This document shows positions 47,596 to 59,145 of a DNA stretch of 64,000 bases, one piece after another. Source of the DNA: Ptychodera flava (taxonomy: Eukaryota; Hemichordata; Enteropneusta; Ptychoderidae); NCBI RefSeq assembly GCF_041260155.1, contig NW_027248277.1, positions 25,742,322 to 25,806,321 on the forward strand. Direction: 5' to 3'. The translations under genes and the position numbers were made by a program. The notes beneath the pieces are model-generated. The model was given only the letters and a program-made list of their open reading frames with translations, made no database searches and was not told the origin of the DNA. The stretch's first letter is position 1, and every line of letters begins with the position of its first letter.

Positions 47596-50087
47596 TGATG
47601 GTGTGCCTTGACAATGTGATGGCCGCAAACAAATGCTACTCGTGCGAACATACTGTAGGGGTCAGTGGAGGGAATCTGAGCTGCTATGACAATTTCAAAT
47701 CATCAGCTTTTGAGGCTACCTGTGGTGCTGACCAAATGTGTCAGGTAAGAACATTTAGCGGACATTTTGAGAACAGTGATAATTAACTGAGGCACAGTGT
47801 GCCTCGGGAAAAAACCATTTGGACTCTGAAAACTCCTAGAATATATTTTGTATAGCACTTAGGGGTTTATATGAAAGCCCACTCGTGAAATTGCAATTTT
47901 ACTCATGGAATTAACACATATATCGCGGCCATTTTGAATTTCAAGTGTTGGTAAATATTGGGAAATTTATATTAACAGTTCGATATTTTTTGCTGTGATC
48001 CAAATTCTTATTCTTGGTTTTTAAAGCTGATTATACTCTTTCCTTGAGCCAAGATTTGTTCAAAGTTGAAATCTGCCGATTTGGAGACATGAACTACCAT
48101 GTTACATACGCACGATAAGGGAAACATATTGGTTTGGCATTCACGGTATAGGGGTTCGGAAAGTTATATTTCTACTATCACAAGAATTTTTAGTACTAAC
48201 ATGCTTGATCAGCTGTCACTGTTCAGAATCTTAATGTCTTGTAACAGTTTGTTTTCATAAAATCTTTCAATGATTAAAACTTCCAGCACTCAAGCAAAGT
48301 ATGACAATTTAAGGAAGATCAAAATTAACGAAATTCTTTGTCCGTATCTTTGTACTTTTTAATTTGTTAGTTCAGTGGAGGATGTTTTTAGACCGAATAC
48401 GCTGAGTTTTTGCCTGTCTTAGTATTCCATATTTCCCTGATTGTCTTAGGCCAGAGGGAAAACATATCGTTCCTCTGATTTGTTTTGATGGCTAATTAAC
48501 GGCGGCGAATACCGAGCATTTTTACACATCTGATTCTCCAGATCTATGGTTTAAAATACCGAAGTTAGGACAAAACCAGACAGACAATACAACACCTTAA
48601 ATGATATAGTTCCTTGAACTCCAAAATGTACACCAAGAGTTCTTTTCAGAAAAGTTTCGCAAGAGGGCATCCGGTTGCATATCATTCTCACAAGAGGGCG
48701 TTCGACCTCCACCACAGGGAATCACACACCTCTTCACTCATGACCAACAAATCTCACAAGAATGTTGGGATTTTACTCTTTACAGGTTTCAGCGGTCAAA
48801 GCATTAAACTCTGACGACCGATTTTACGTGAGCAGAAGTTGTATTAGTATATATGACTGTTACCACGGTTGTCAGCGAGGTAGCCATGAGGATACAAAAG
48901 GTTTGTATCCAATGAAAGAGGATCAAAGATAACAAGTCAAATGGTCATGTATTTTCGTTCCGAAGACCATAATTTGTTTTGAAATTTCGTTGTATATTGT
49001 ATGTAAAGAGCTTAAGCTAACGAGTGATGTTCATTTCCTGATTCTTCTTTAATATCATATGGACTGTCATTGTTTTCTTTTGTCTGTTGGTGAAGTCAAC
49101 TGCCACCAGTTTACTGCATCGCTGTTCATTATCAGACAGCTCATCGTTGATGGTAGATTGTTTTACAAGTGTACCCCTGTGATTAATAAGGCAGAAGTAG
49201 ACATGCTACAGTAGGACGGATTTTCGTAGATCTGAACACTATTTCTCCCAAAATATGCAAATGTGCTCATTAAATACAGTGATGATAAACAAATAGATAC
49301 AGAAACCAGCAAGTCTAGGATTGTGAAATTTGGCAAAGAGAACCTACTTTTCTGCAAGTCCTTCTGAGTTTCTTAAGAGCACGTTGGTCACATGACTAAT
49401 CAACACAAATAAGCAAAATAAACATCGATATTGATAATGAATAGTTAACTTAGAAACTATAGGACTTTTTTTGAATGACTTATCAATTTAATTGAGATTT
49501 CCCTTGAAATGAAGGTGATCATATGCATATGAGGAAAGATGACGTAAAAAATTCCAAAAATTCTGAACTCAGAAAATATTTCTCAATCAGGGTAAAATTT
49601 CCTTTATATATTCCGAAGAGTACTTCTAAATAATTCCAGGCAAAAACAAAGTTGCCGGAATACCTGATAGGCAGGTAGGCAAAATTGGAGGTGTTTCAAT
49701 TAAAATCATTGAGTAAGGCTTTATATATGTCAGTCTTAATCAACTATAGAGATAGATAAGTTCACGAAGAGTAAGACAAGTATTCAGGTAAAACCATTTT
49801 GTGCTTCATATGTCACCATATAATTAAATATAGAATCATGTATTTGCATCTTTCTGCTACACGTTCCAGTTTAGAGGGAATATTATTTTCAAAAGATTTA
49901 ATTTGCCTGTATTCTTTTGGGCTACGAATTGATTTGTTCATTGTTCTTTCTGTCTACAGATACTGAGCTATGTGTGACATGCTGTGACAGCGACCTTTGC
50001 AATATTGGAAACGGGAGTACTGGTGTAATCTCCAGTATTTTGCCACTCTTCGTCTTTGCTGGCCTGGCTATCTTCACACTTGTTTAA
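47596..50087 (+). CDS. Ly6/uPAR-domain GPI-anchored protein, 3 exons seen (first exon missing)
   Basis: Exons 47596-47744, 48786-48900 and 49960-50087 join in frame (acceptor at 47595 after a pyrimidine tract; later junctions phase 0 and phase 1). The product has a short hydrophobic start, then NKCYSCEH, twelve cysteines, and the C-terminal Ly6 signature CVTCCDSDLCN. It ends in a hydrophobic tail (SILPLFVFAGLAIFTLV) directly before the stop, as in GPI-anchored members. The known fold is a three-finger domain on the outer cell surface; ligand unknown. The exon starting at 47596 is entered in phase 1, so a signal-peptide exon lies upstream, but I could not place it (the nearest in-frame ATG is 47598). 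Intron 1 holds a TTAA-360 MITE. Confidence 0.88.
47795..48085 (-). mobile_element. TTAA-360 MITE, copy 10 (Ly6 intron)
   Basis: Begins near GTGTGCCTCGGG, with a CGCGGCCATTTTGAATTTCA block. Quite diverged. Confidence 0.65.
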
Positions 50088-51218
50088 CAAATTTGAACTG
50101 CCACAAATATTTGTATGAAGAGGTTGCTCTTTTCAACCTCTTCAGACATGTCAACTTACAAGAATGGTAATTAAAGTTGTACATACACTTTTTTACAGTA
50201 GTAGAATAACCACACATTTATACAATATAGTGTTATATAAGCTGCACTATCAGCATTGAAAGTGTGTGTGCATGGATGCCTCAGATATTACAATCCTCAA
50301 ATTATCATAAATGTAAACATATTGATATCAAGTTTCAATGTTTGTGATTGTTTTTTTAATTTCTCTGCTAATTTTTATCACGTAGCATCTTCTCTTTCTC
50401 ACTGTAAATATGAATACATTCTCAGTTTACTGGCAGTTTACGTAGTATTTCTCTCTAGAAATATCTGACACTCATTGGCCAGTGTCTAGAGTTATAACTG
50501 CAATATTAGATGTATTCTATCGGTGTATTACGGTTCATGGACTGAAAAATTTCATTTGTTTTGCCTTGCTTTGTTCTATAACTGCGTACATTTGTTTATT
50601 CTGTGACACAAGGGACGGCCTACACATGCGAAGCAATTTTTTATACACACCTTCACAGACATTTTTACTCAAGCGAGACATTTCATATGATTTTATATGA
50701 ATTCTTCACCAATAGAATGATTTAGGTAACACATTTGCTTAGGCACTTTCTCAAAAATTTCACATAAACACCCTGATTGCAGTAGTATAACGTTTAGGCA
50801 AGTTCACAGGCTCAGATTTTAACATGTCATGGATGGATGTCAGTTCTTAATTACTGTAGATGCATTGTCATTAAATAGTTTACAACCACATCGCCCGATT
50901 TGAACCTAACCCTTCTAATGTAGCTGAGATTTGTTCTTACTTTTTTGTTACGTTTTCTACGGGTCTCACTATCATAGTTTGAAAGACAGTTCTCAGTGTG
51001 TGTCAAATACTGTGAAGCTGAAACCCTGACATCCCCTTGTTCTTTATAAAGATCCATCTTCCCTGTACCGTAGACCGAATGGGGTCAGGTTAATTGTGGC
51101 GATGAAAGGATTGACAATTTTTGTTTATTGTAATAGAAGCTCAGATTTTCATAGAAGGTAACTTCTCACTTTATAAGTAAATTATGTATATCTTTGTTAC
51201 GTAAAATGGTTGTTGTAA

Positions 51219-51224
51219 AATAAA
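51219..51224 (+). promoter_or_regulatory. Candidate polyadenylation signal of the Ly6 gene
   Basis: AATAAA about 1.1 kb after the stop. An ATTAAA at 50170 is a nearer alternative. Confidence 0.3.
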
Positions 51225-51568
51225 CTCAAATATACTTCTATGACAATTTTCATGTCTCATTCGTGTTATTGTACACCATGGGCAGACGATCAAAAGGTGT
51301 CGAAATTTCAACACAATGACCAGGATTTTGTGTTATTCTCCCCATATTGGCTTCGGCGCTACTACAGTTTGAGTTCTAGTGGCTCAGAATCTTTGTTGTA
51401 CACCAGGTTGTAAGATGGCCCATATCATTCCTCCTCCTCTTCTTCACTTGTTCAACACCTTTCAGGTCTTTTGAATCACTCAGTGCTAGGTATTGCACAA
51501 CAGTTGCCTTTATTTACTCATAGTATGCTATTTTTCATCATCACTCATAATCTCAGTAGAGTGGAGTG

Positions 51569-51748
51569 TTAAAGGTATACTGTCACCTGTTTTAATTTTG
51601 CCACAGTTACCATGGAAAGAGAAAATCTGACCGATCACAGATTTTAGGCCGAAAGCTGCTTTTTAAAAACAGCGCCCTCGCATGGACATTTTGAATACCA
51701 TGACCATATATGGACATATTTAGATTACAGGTGACTGTATACCTTTAA
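51569..51748 (+). mobile_element. TTAA-190 MITE, copy 4
   Basis: TTAA at 51569-51572 and 51745-51748. Perfect-looking inverted termini AGGTATACTGTCACCTG and CAGGTGACTGTATACCT (one mismatch). Confidence 0.88.
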
Positions 51749-51960
51749 AGACGTGTTGGCACCAGATTGTCTCACCATAAAATTTACCAACCTGATTACA
51801 ATGTCAATGGAAAACAAAAAGCTATCACACCTCCGTAATCCTCTTACAGACTGGAACAAAGGCGATCCCAGGGATCGCGAGCAATGCAAGAAACAATGAT
51901 GCATTTGAGGATTATAACAGATATTTCAAGAGTTTGTCTCACGTGTGCTTTAGTGGCAAA

Positions 51961-52381
51961 TTATTCATCATTGTTTTCACCGAGAAAATCCAAGTCTATA
52001 TCACTCTGCCCCTCATCAAAGTTTATGATTCTAGCGCCTGTCACAGTCTGGTCTGCGCTTAAACTGATTCCCTCGACTAATGGATCATTTTTACGCTCAC
52101 TTCTTATCCCAGTGTGCCTTTCAAACAATGAGCCATGTTTTACTATCCGTAGGAACACACTCATCAGGTTGTCGAATGTTGAAATGAGGAGTTCACGGAG
52201 TTCGTTCTCAGCTTTGAGGCCCACACATTTGTTTTTTTTTTAAACTGCCAATGAAGGACGAGGCTAGCTGGTACGGACACTGTATCTGAAATATCATTTG
52301 CCGTTGTTTATCTACCACTAACCCGAGTGGTGTGAGTTTAGATGCTTGGGAATGGCGCCCTCGCTTTTTACTATCCGGCAT
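51961..52381 (-). pseudogene. Unrecognised reading frame interrupted at an A10 run
   Basis: From ATG at 52381 the minus strand reads MPDSKKRGRHSQASKLTPLG on to an A10 run (52241-52232). The frame then ends soon after, while the neighbouring frame continues as LKAENELRELLISTFDNLMS and closes with an acidic tail (INFDEGQSDIDLDFLGENND) at 51961. The whole span is one base away from a single 139-aa frame. Composition (basic start, helical middle, acidic end) looks protein-like, but I do not recognise a family. It could be a small host gene with a sequencing error in the homopolymer, a decayed gene, or chance. Confidence 0.35.
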
Positions 52382-53551
52382 TGTCATGATAGCGTAAACA
52401 ATTTGAAGAAATTACCACGATTGAAACTCATAATAATTGGATGGCGAAGTAATGTCGGTTCAATCTGCAAATATAAGCTCATCTGCTTGTATTTGAAGTT
52501 ATACGCTTGTTTTTATTAGTAATTTGTAATATTGCAACATTCAGCTATACGGTACGGTAGTGTACGGCATCAAACACTAAGAAATTCGAAAACTATGAAG
52601 ATCCAATCATCCCACATTACTTCCAATCGCATTAACATTAGCCACTTCACCTTCACCTAGGGATTGACTGCTATATCTAGCAACTGTGGTAGTTTGTGGG
52701 GACAATTAAAAAGGTGTAAAGTTTTGCTTACACGGGAGAAAAGTAAAAACAAACAGGTGGTTGAGTCTTCATCATCTAGTTTCTATAGGGCTACCAGCAG
52801 ATGCTGATATGCTACTGTATATCAGCTGGATTCAGGACAAACATCTCTTCAGCATGTTTGTATCAATGTCCGTAATCTCTGTTATTTCTCCAACCAATTT
52901 TTGTGCCCGTATTAACTTTCACATTTCAGATATCATAAGTTTAAAATTACTCCTAGGCTAACATCGTCTGCCATGTTTGTAATAAGCACTAGAGGGTGCT
53001 TGGTACAAGGCCGGGACACTAATGTTGAAAAAGTGCTTTCCTACAATTCAGTTAGGGGAAACATGTTTAACAATAAAACAGTGCCCAGGTGATAGGGCAG
53101 TAAAGGACTTTATTGACTGGGCAGTGCGTTAACCATGGGACAGCTAAAGGTGCAGTTACTTGGCAGAATGCACATACAGGCTATTTAAGTGCCAGGCACT
53201 GTAAGCAGGTCACGGCTGTCCAAGTCAACGTAAGTATGTCGCAGAAATCCTGACTTTGATCCCAGAATTGCTTAAAAATAGCAAAATTCAAGGACAAACA
53301 TTATACAGAAACGATGCTTTATTACCAGCAGCAATCTACCATTCTAAGACACTCATGTAAACTTTTCCAAATCATGAAACAGTAATTCACTCGTTTCCAT
53401 ATATAGAAAATCAACAGCTGAAAGAAACGAACAAAACTGAATATCTTTAATTTTCTTTTATTGATTTATATTGCATTCCGATAAACTAAATTTTGTCATC
53501 AAAGTAAATTCATTCTCACGAACCCAATGTTATCATAGTGAAATTCCTGTA

Positions 53552-53567
53552 GAGAGAGAGAGAGAGA

Positions 53568-53600
<33 letters not shown>
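53552..53600. repeat. (GA)n microsatellite
   Basis: About 24 GA units with one interruption (AGAAGG). Confidence 0.95.
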
Positions 53601-53606
<6 letters not shown>

Positions 53607-54207
53607 ATACTACAGAGAAATTCACAATCTCTCAATTTATCGTTCTTTGCACATATGATATGCGATATTTATGATACAGGTAAGGCTGCAATTTTGCAAA
53701 AACTTGCAATGTGCCAGACTGAGGACTACAGTGTGAAAGCCGGCCAAAACTAGCCCACGAGATACTTTCGTGTAAAAATGGCATACTGCAGTATACGCAT
53801 TCACGCGGCTACGGAACAACAGAGACATGATAAATACTTTGATTCTTAAAGGGATCGGCGGAGTTCTGCCTGTGTGGCTGTGTTGTTTACAAACAATCTA
53901 TTTCATGCACGATATCCACATGCATTACGTGAACTTAGATGCAACACTCCCATTTAAGAATGTAAATTGTGACTAAGCATATTTAGTTTTCAACAATCGC
54001 CAACGTATATTGTATACAGTGTTTACACACTGGTGGAAAAGGGATTTTATATGAATAGTTATGAAATATGAATATCATTTAAAATAATATTCGTATTTGA
54101 TCAGGATTAACTTTCCTTTCCGCCCTTTAGTACATGGAAAATCACTGAACGTTTATGGATCAAACTTGACACAGCCCTTTACGGGTCCAATATAGTATAT
54201 CGTGTAT

Positions 54208-54427
54208 TCAACCCTTTGAGCGCTCAAGTAAATTTTTGTTGGCTTTATATAATATACCAGTCAATTTTTTTTGTATATTTTGCTAAAACTTCGTAAAAAA
54301 CCGTAGCAAATGAAATGTGATTCTACTTGGTCGAAAATTATCAAACATGTGACAGAAAAATTAATAAAAAATTGGAAAATGTTACACTAAAATTGTGGTG
54401 GGTAAATTAGAGCAATTAAAGGGTTAA
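54208..54427 (+). mobile_element. CCCTTT-family MITE, 220 bp copy
   Basis: Begins (T)CAACCCTTTGAGCGCTCAAG and ends TTAAAGGGTTAA. The right flank is TTAA (54424-54427) and the left has drifted to TCAA. The interior differs from the 37755 copy, so it is a second subfamily. Confidence 0.65.
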
Positions 54428-55470
54428 AGGGAAGCCGGCTAGCTCCCAGCCAAACCTTTTTACATAGCTGTAATTTTTTTCGCTCTCTCAGAACTATTTT
54501 GCTATATCTCCACTGCAAGGCTTATGGTTGATAACCATACCATCAAGTTGACCTTGTTTCATGCACTGAGCGTGTGACACATTGTGTTTAGGCTATCGAG
54601 AAATGATCCGTTTATCAGAAATCATGCAATTTCAGATCTATCGGTTAAGCTGCAAATCAAAGAGTGTTTTGCTGAACACAAAACTCAGGCTCGGTGAAAC
54701 TGTTCGGAATGCACTGCTATACGCAAGGTGTTGTAATTTTCCTGAATGTATTTTTTATAAATCATGGTAGTATATTTCTTCGACCCTGAGTGAATTGTTT
54801 GTGCGGACATCAAAGAGATGTTGACCCCTCTTGGAAAGAAACAAAAAAAACCCCCAAAAAACAAACCAAAAACCGAAATAGGGTGATCCCTCCATTTCAA
54901 TATGGAAAATAGGGTGATCCACTGGGCCAAAGGTGAAAAAAGCGAAAAGTATATGCGCTACTGAAGCACTGGAAATCTCAAACGTTCCTGCATCCTGCCC
55001 CTCCACATATCTGTACTGCACATGCGCAAATCGCAAGCACGACTGTTTCGAACTGCGAAAACCCGATGAAAATCGACAGTTTTCTTGAGTTACGGATTTT
55101 TGAAAATCCCTTTAAAAATGATATTTTCTCATTTTTGGGAGCATTTTTTTCTCAAGGTTCAGAGAAGATGGTTGTGCTTTAGGTCTTAAAAACCACTATT
55201 TTCCGAATATCAAGAATTGATGAACGAGAGTAAAAGTAAGCATGCGTCTCCACTGACAAGCCTAATGACTGTGTGTAGTACATAGGACCTTGAAATGGCT
55301 ACAAATATTCACCAGTTCGCCAACGAACTACTGCAGCTGTATAGCTTTCGTTTGAGCGTTACCCTTTTTCACTTCTTGATCGCCGCTGGGCCTTTCTGTT
55401 GGCAAAAGTTGCAACGGCGCATCATATTCTATGGCCTGTGCATCAAGAGGGCTCTACGGGGACAGTATAC

Positions 55471-55612
55471 CATATCATATCATATCATACCATACCATAT
55501 CATATCATATCATATCATATCATATCATATCATATCATATCATATCATATCATATCGTATCATATCATATCATATCATATCATATCATATCATATTATTT
55601 CATATCATATCA
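55471..55612. repeat. (CATAT)n pentanucleotide microsatellite
   Basis: About 28 units with a few substitutions. The HIISY-repeat frames across it are artefacts. Confidence 0.97.
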
Positions 55613-56784
55613 ATATGTCATATAGCATTTGAGAACAAAGCACTGCATTCCAGTATTGAAGAATTTCATAATGAAACTCCAGTATGCCATTTTCACATCG
55701 AAAGCGAATTTTTACATGCATTCATCGCATTATAGTGAAGACTATTTATTTCAACGGGAGTCAGAGGAACGAAGTTGTCGCAAAGCGAAGAAATGCAATT
55801 GCATACGGGAGACAGGGAACCAAGATTCTTTGACAGTTCAAAGGTCAATAGGAAATTATAAGTCAATTAAGGTATTATTGACACGGACTGTGACATATGA
55901 GGGAGGTTCGCTGTTTTTTTGTGCATGAAAATTGGGATGAGTAACTCTTTTTCTTGCAAATACTTTCAAAGGGCCTAATTTTTCAGCCCAGGATCATAGG
56001 ATGCGAAGGGTTAATGAATCAAATCTGATGATTTTTTTTTTGGGGGGGGGGGGGAATCACATTTCACAATTGATGAGTTGGGGGGATGAAATTTTAGAAA
56101 TTTGATTTGGAGGCGTTAGCTTTTTACATTTCATTTGTTGCTCAAGTTCCACCGACCCCTCTTCCATTAAAAAAACGAATGCTTATTGCTGCCTTAGTAC
56201 ACGATATACAAATAGTGCACTGTGATTATATTTGTAATTAGTGTCTTTTGAACTTCGAAAAACATTTGTACAGGAATGTTCTCTTTAATCCGAGCTGATG
56301 CCCTGTATGTTCACAATATTTAATTCTAAAATATGAATTTTTAGCATATTTTATAGCTGTACACTCGCAAACATCAAAGGGGAAGGAACAGTTTTATTTG
56401 TTTGTTTGGTCTTTTTTGTTCAGAGTTTATGCTGTCGATATAGTGTGTTTTCTGTGCGGCTTTACTCAATGAATTATGACACAGTTCAGCTTATGTTGCA
56501 ACGAATCCATACCGTGAAGTAAACGTTAGTTTTGCTTTCGATGCCTGATGCACTGCTTATCGCAAAGTACATATCAACGGGGAAGTAGAATATATGCAAA
56601 ACGTGTCCCTGTGTTATCATAAAAATTTGTTGATCGTCCGGTGATTTCGTAGGACAAGTCGAAAAATATTCGCCGAGTGGTCGAATTTCTCTTATGTTTC
56701 TATTAAAGTCAATGCATTGAATGGCCTCTCTCACCCGGTCTCTCACCGCCCTTAGGTGGCGGCCAACTTAAGCCGACCCAGGCC

Positions 56785-56962
56785 ATGTAAGCACAGGCGT
56801 GATGTTTTCTGGGTAGTTTCTATAAGTGTAGTTTATTCTACGTTTCGACGTTCTCTTCCGTAGCCTAATCACCGGTGATTAGGCTACGGAAGAGAACGTC
56901 GAAACGTAGAATAAACTACACTTATAGAAACTACCCAGAAAACATCACGCCTGTGATGTAAG
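56785..56962. mobile_element. Perfect 164-bp palindrome with 7-bp target duplication
   Basis: Positions 56792-56955 equal their own reverse complement over 82 bp per arm, with no spacer (centre CACCGGTG). ATGTAAG flanks it at 56785-56791 and 56956-56962. The arm includes CTACGTTTCGACGTTCTC. No coding. Confidence 0.95.
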
Positions 56963-57002
56963 TGCTCTCATTTTGGCCGAACTAGGCTTATAGCGACCTG
57001 GT

Positions 57003-57215
57003 GAAGCCGCACAGGTGCCCGTGCGCTGCATGGATCTGCTGCGCGATCGATTTTGTGCTCTATCTATCGATCCCGTACTCAGGCTAAATCTGCCCGCCAC
57101 TGAGTATTTAGGTTGCAGTGGAGGGCAGATCGAGCACGGGATCGATAGATTGAGCAGATAATCGATCGATCTGGCAGACTTCCCAGCGCACGGACGTCTG
57201 TGTGTAGCCGGCAAA
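57003..57215. mobile_element. Long imperfect hairpin, ~200 bp
   Basis: Arms pair from GTGCGCTG/CAGCGCAC outward, through TATCTATCGATCCCGT / ACGGGATCGATAGAT, to CCACTG/CAGTGG around a 13-bp loop. Identity roughly 80%. Confidence 0.75.
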
Positions 57216-57239
57216 ATTGCATTGCGGCCTGTAGGGTTA

Positions 57240-57809
57240 CCCCAGTCCCCGGCGGTGGCAGTCCCCGGGTTGGTGGGTACCCATGCTTGTTACCAAAGTT
57301 TGAAAAGTACCCCCTTTCCTAGAATATTTCTGAGAAAAACACCCACTATTTGCAAATCTGGGAGAAATTAGCTGTAAAAAACATACCCTTATTTTCGAAA
57401 TCTAGGAGGTTATTAGTATGTTGACTTCCAGGGTTGACCCTGGAGGTTGACTTTGTATACATGTACATACATCACAAATGTTTGTCCTCACCTGATTTTA
57501 GTCACATTCATGTGATGGGCATGTATACGTCATATCATGGATGTAAAAAATAGACATATGTACATACAAACGTACGGTACAGTTTTTCATTTTCTTTATG
57601 AGTGAGACTAGACCAGATTTAGTGTCCTAGGGAGATTATGAAAGGACTACCCCTAATCTCGGAGGTTACTCTGAAAAAGTACCCCTTTTTCTCGATTTCA
57701 CGGACCTAGAATCTCCGAGATGACTGAAGAAAAACACCCCTTTTCCGTGAATTTGGTTACGCGCATGGGTACCCACCAACTCGAGGACTGCCACCACCGG
57801 GCCCCAGTC
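57240..57809. mobile_element. hAT-like MITE, 554 bp with 8-bp target duplication
   Basis: CCCCAGTC at 57240-57247 and 57802-57809 brackets inverted ends of about 39 bp (CCCGGCGGTGGCAGTCC and GGACTGCCACCACCGGG; inner GGTGGGTACCCATGC / GCATGGGTACCCACC). The 8-bp duplication fits the hAT superfamily. No transposase. The interior repeats AC/TACCCCTTTT-type phrases. Confidence 0.85.
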
Positions 57810-59145
57810 TAGGCTCCGGCTACGCAGACTGCGCTTACCGTTCTCATCCGGGTGCCCAGACGAGAGCCCACAAGTGCAGTCTGGGTAACTTAATCTAGGG
57901 CGTGTCGTGATTTTGAAGAAAAATAGAGGTGAGCAGTGTAGCTGCGTAGCCTTTATTGGTAAATGTCTTGAATGTATTCGAATAATGATACTATTTTGGT
58001 TATATTTGCTCTTCTTTCAAGCTAAATGACTACTTTTTAAAACCGACATTTTCTACTCTTATATATCCACTTAAAGTTCTGTAGATTTAAGTGTATTCAG
58101 GTTGCAATATTTTTTTCTTTTAAAAATTAAATTGTCAAATGCTTGTGAGAGTGTCTATGAATGGCCGTTTATTAAAATTGATCAGGAAAACTGTAATGAG
58201 AACCTGGGCAATTTAGAACTATTGTTGTACTGATTGCATGACGTAGCAAAGGGTCAGTTCAGGTCATGCGACGAGACTAAATGGCCCCTTATCAGTCCCT
58301 ACAGCCGCTCAGTTTATTTGTCGTTATATATTAATAATTAACCAACGTCCATTATCAATCTGACCACCTTGACTACACCGTGTATTATAGAGTTCCTAAT
58401 ATTCCGGCTTAAGTTGCGTATGCTGATGGAAATTTACTAAAAGACACTTTGTAGGATTAATTGGATATCTTATTGACGGCACGGTCCCTCCACAGAAGCA
58501 ACCAGTGCAATGTAACATCGACTGTGCTTGTGTTAAGACTGCAGAACATCAGCAGAGCAGCAGAGCAGACTCAGGCCTACACACTAACACCAAAGTAATA
58601 ATGGCGTCCTAGTACAGCTTGGGACAAATACCAAGAGGTGGGTTACATGTGTTGCTACGCTATCTCACAGCCCCGTGATGGCAACAAATGTTATAGAGGC
58701 TCATCTTCAAACAATGAGTTCAGTGCCTGAATAGTTGAACCTGACATTCATAGAGAATTTGCACAAGTTTGGTGTATAATACGGCAGGCACTAGTGACGT
58801 CAGATCAAGATAGGCTACTGACTAAGGTGTGGACCGTTTGACATCCCGCGGTCTGGATTGTTTTCGAAAAAAAAATGATTCCAAGCAAATGTCGAAAAAA
58901 ATCAGCCAGAGAAGGATTGACAATAATACGGGAGAGTTGAAAAAATTTACAATGGGTCAGGAACAAAAAATAATGCAACCTAATCAATCTTCCAGACCCC
59001 CAAGATATCAAATGGTCCACTCCCATTCACACCTTGTCGGTCTTCCGTGATGACTAGAGTAGCCATTGTGTAAAGCATGGAGGTATGCTTCCAGTGTCTT
59101 CCTCGCTCGTCCCACAGTACAAAATTATAGTGACAGTGAAGATAA

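Noticed and set aside
47524-47600. ATG at 47548 opening a short signal-like peptide (MSLATLLTTFTFCYGQ) before the Ly6 exon
   Set aside because: It is out of frame with the Ly6 domain, hits a stop at once, and has no convincing donor site.
55295-55735. 146-aa open frame with HIISY repeats
   Set aside because: Most of it is the CATAT microsatellite; the ends show no recognisable domain or splice context.
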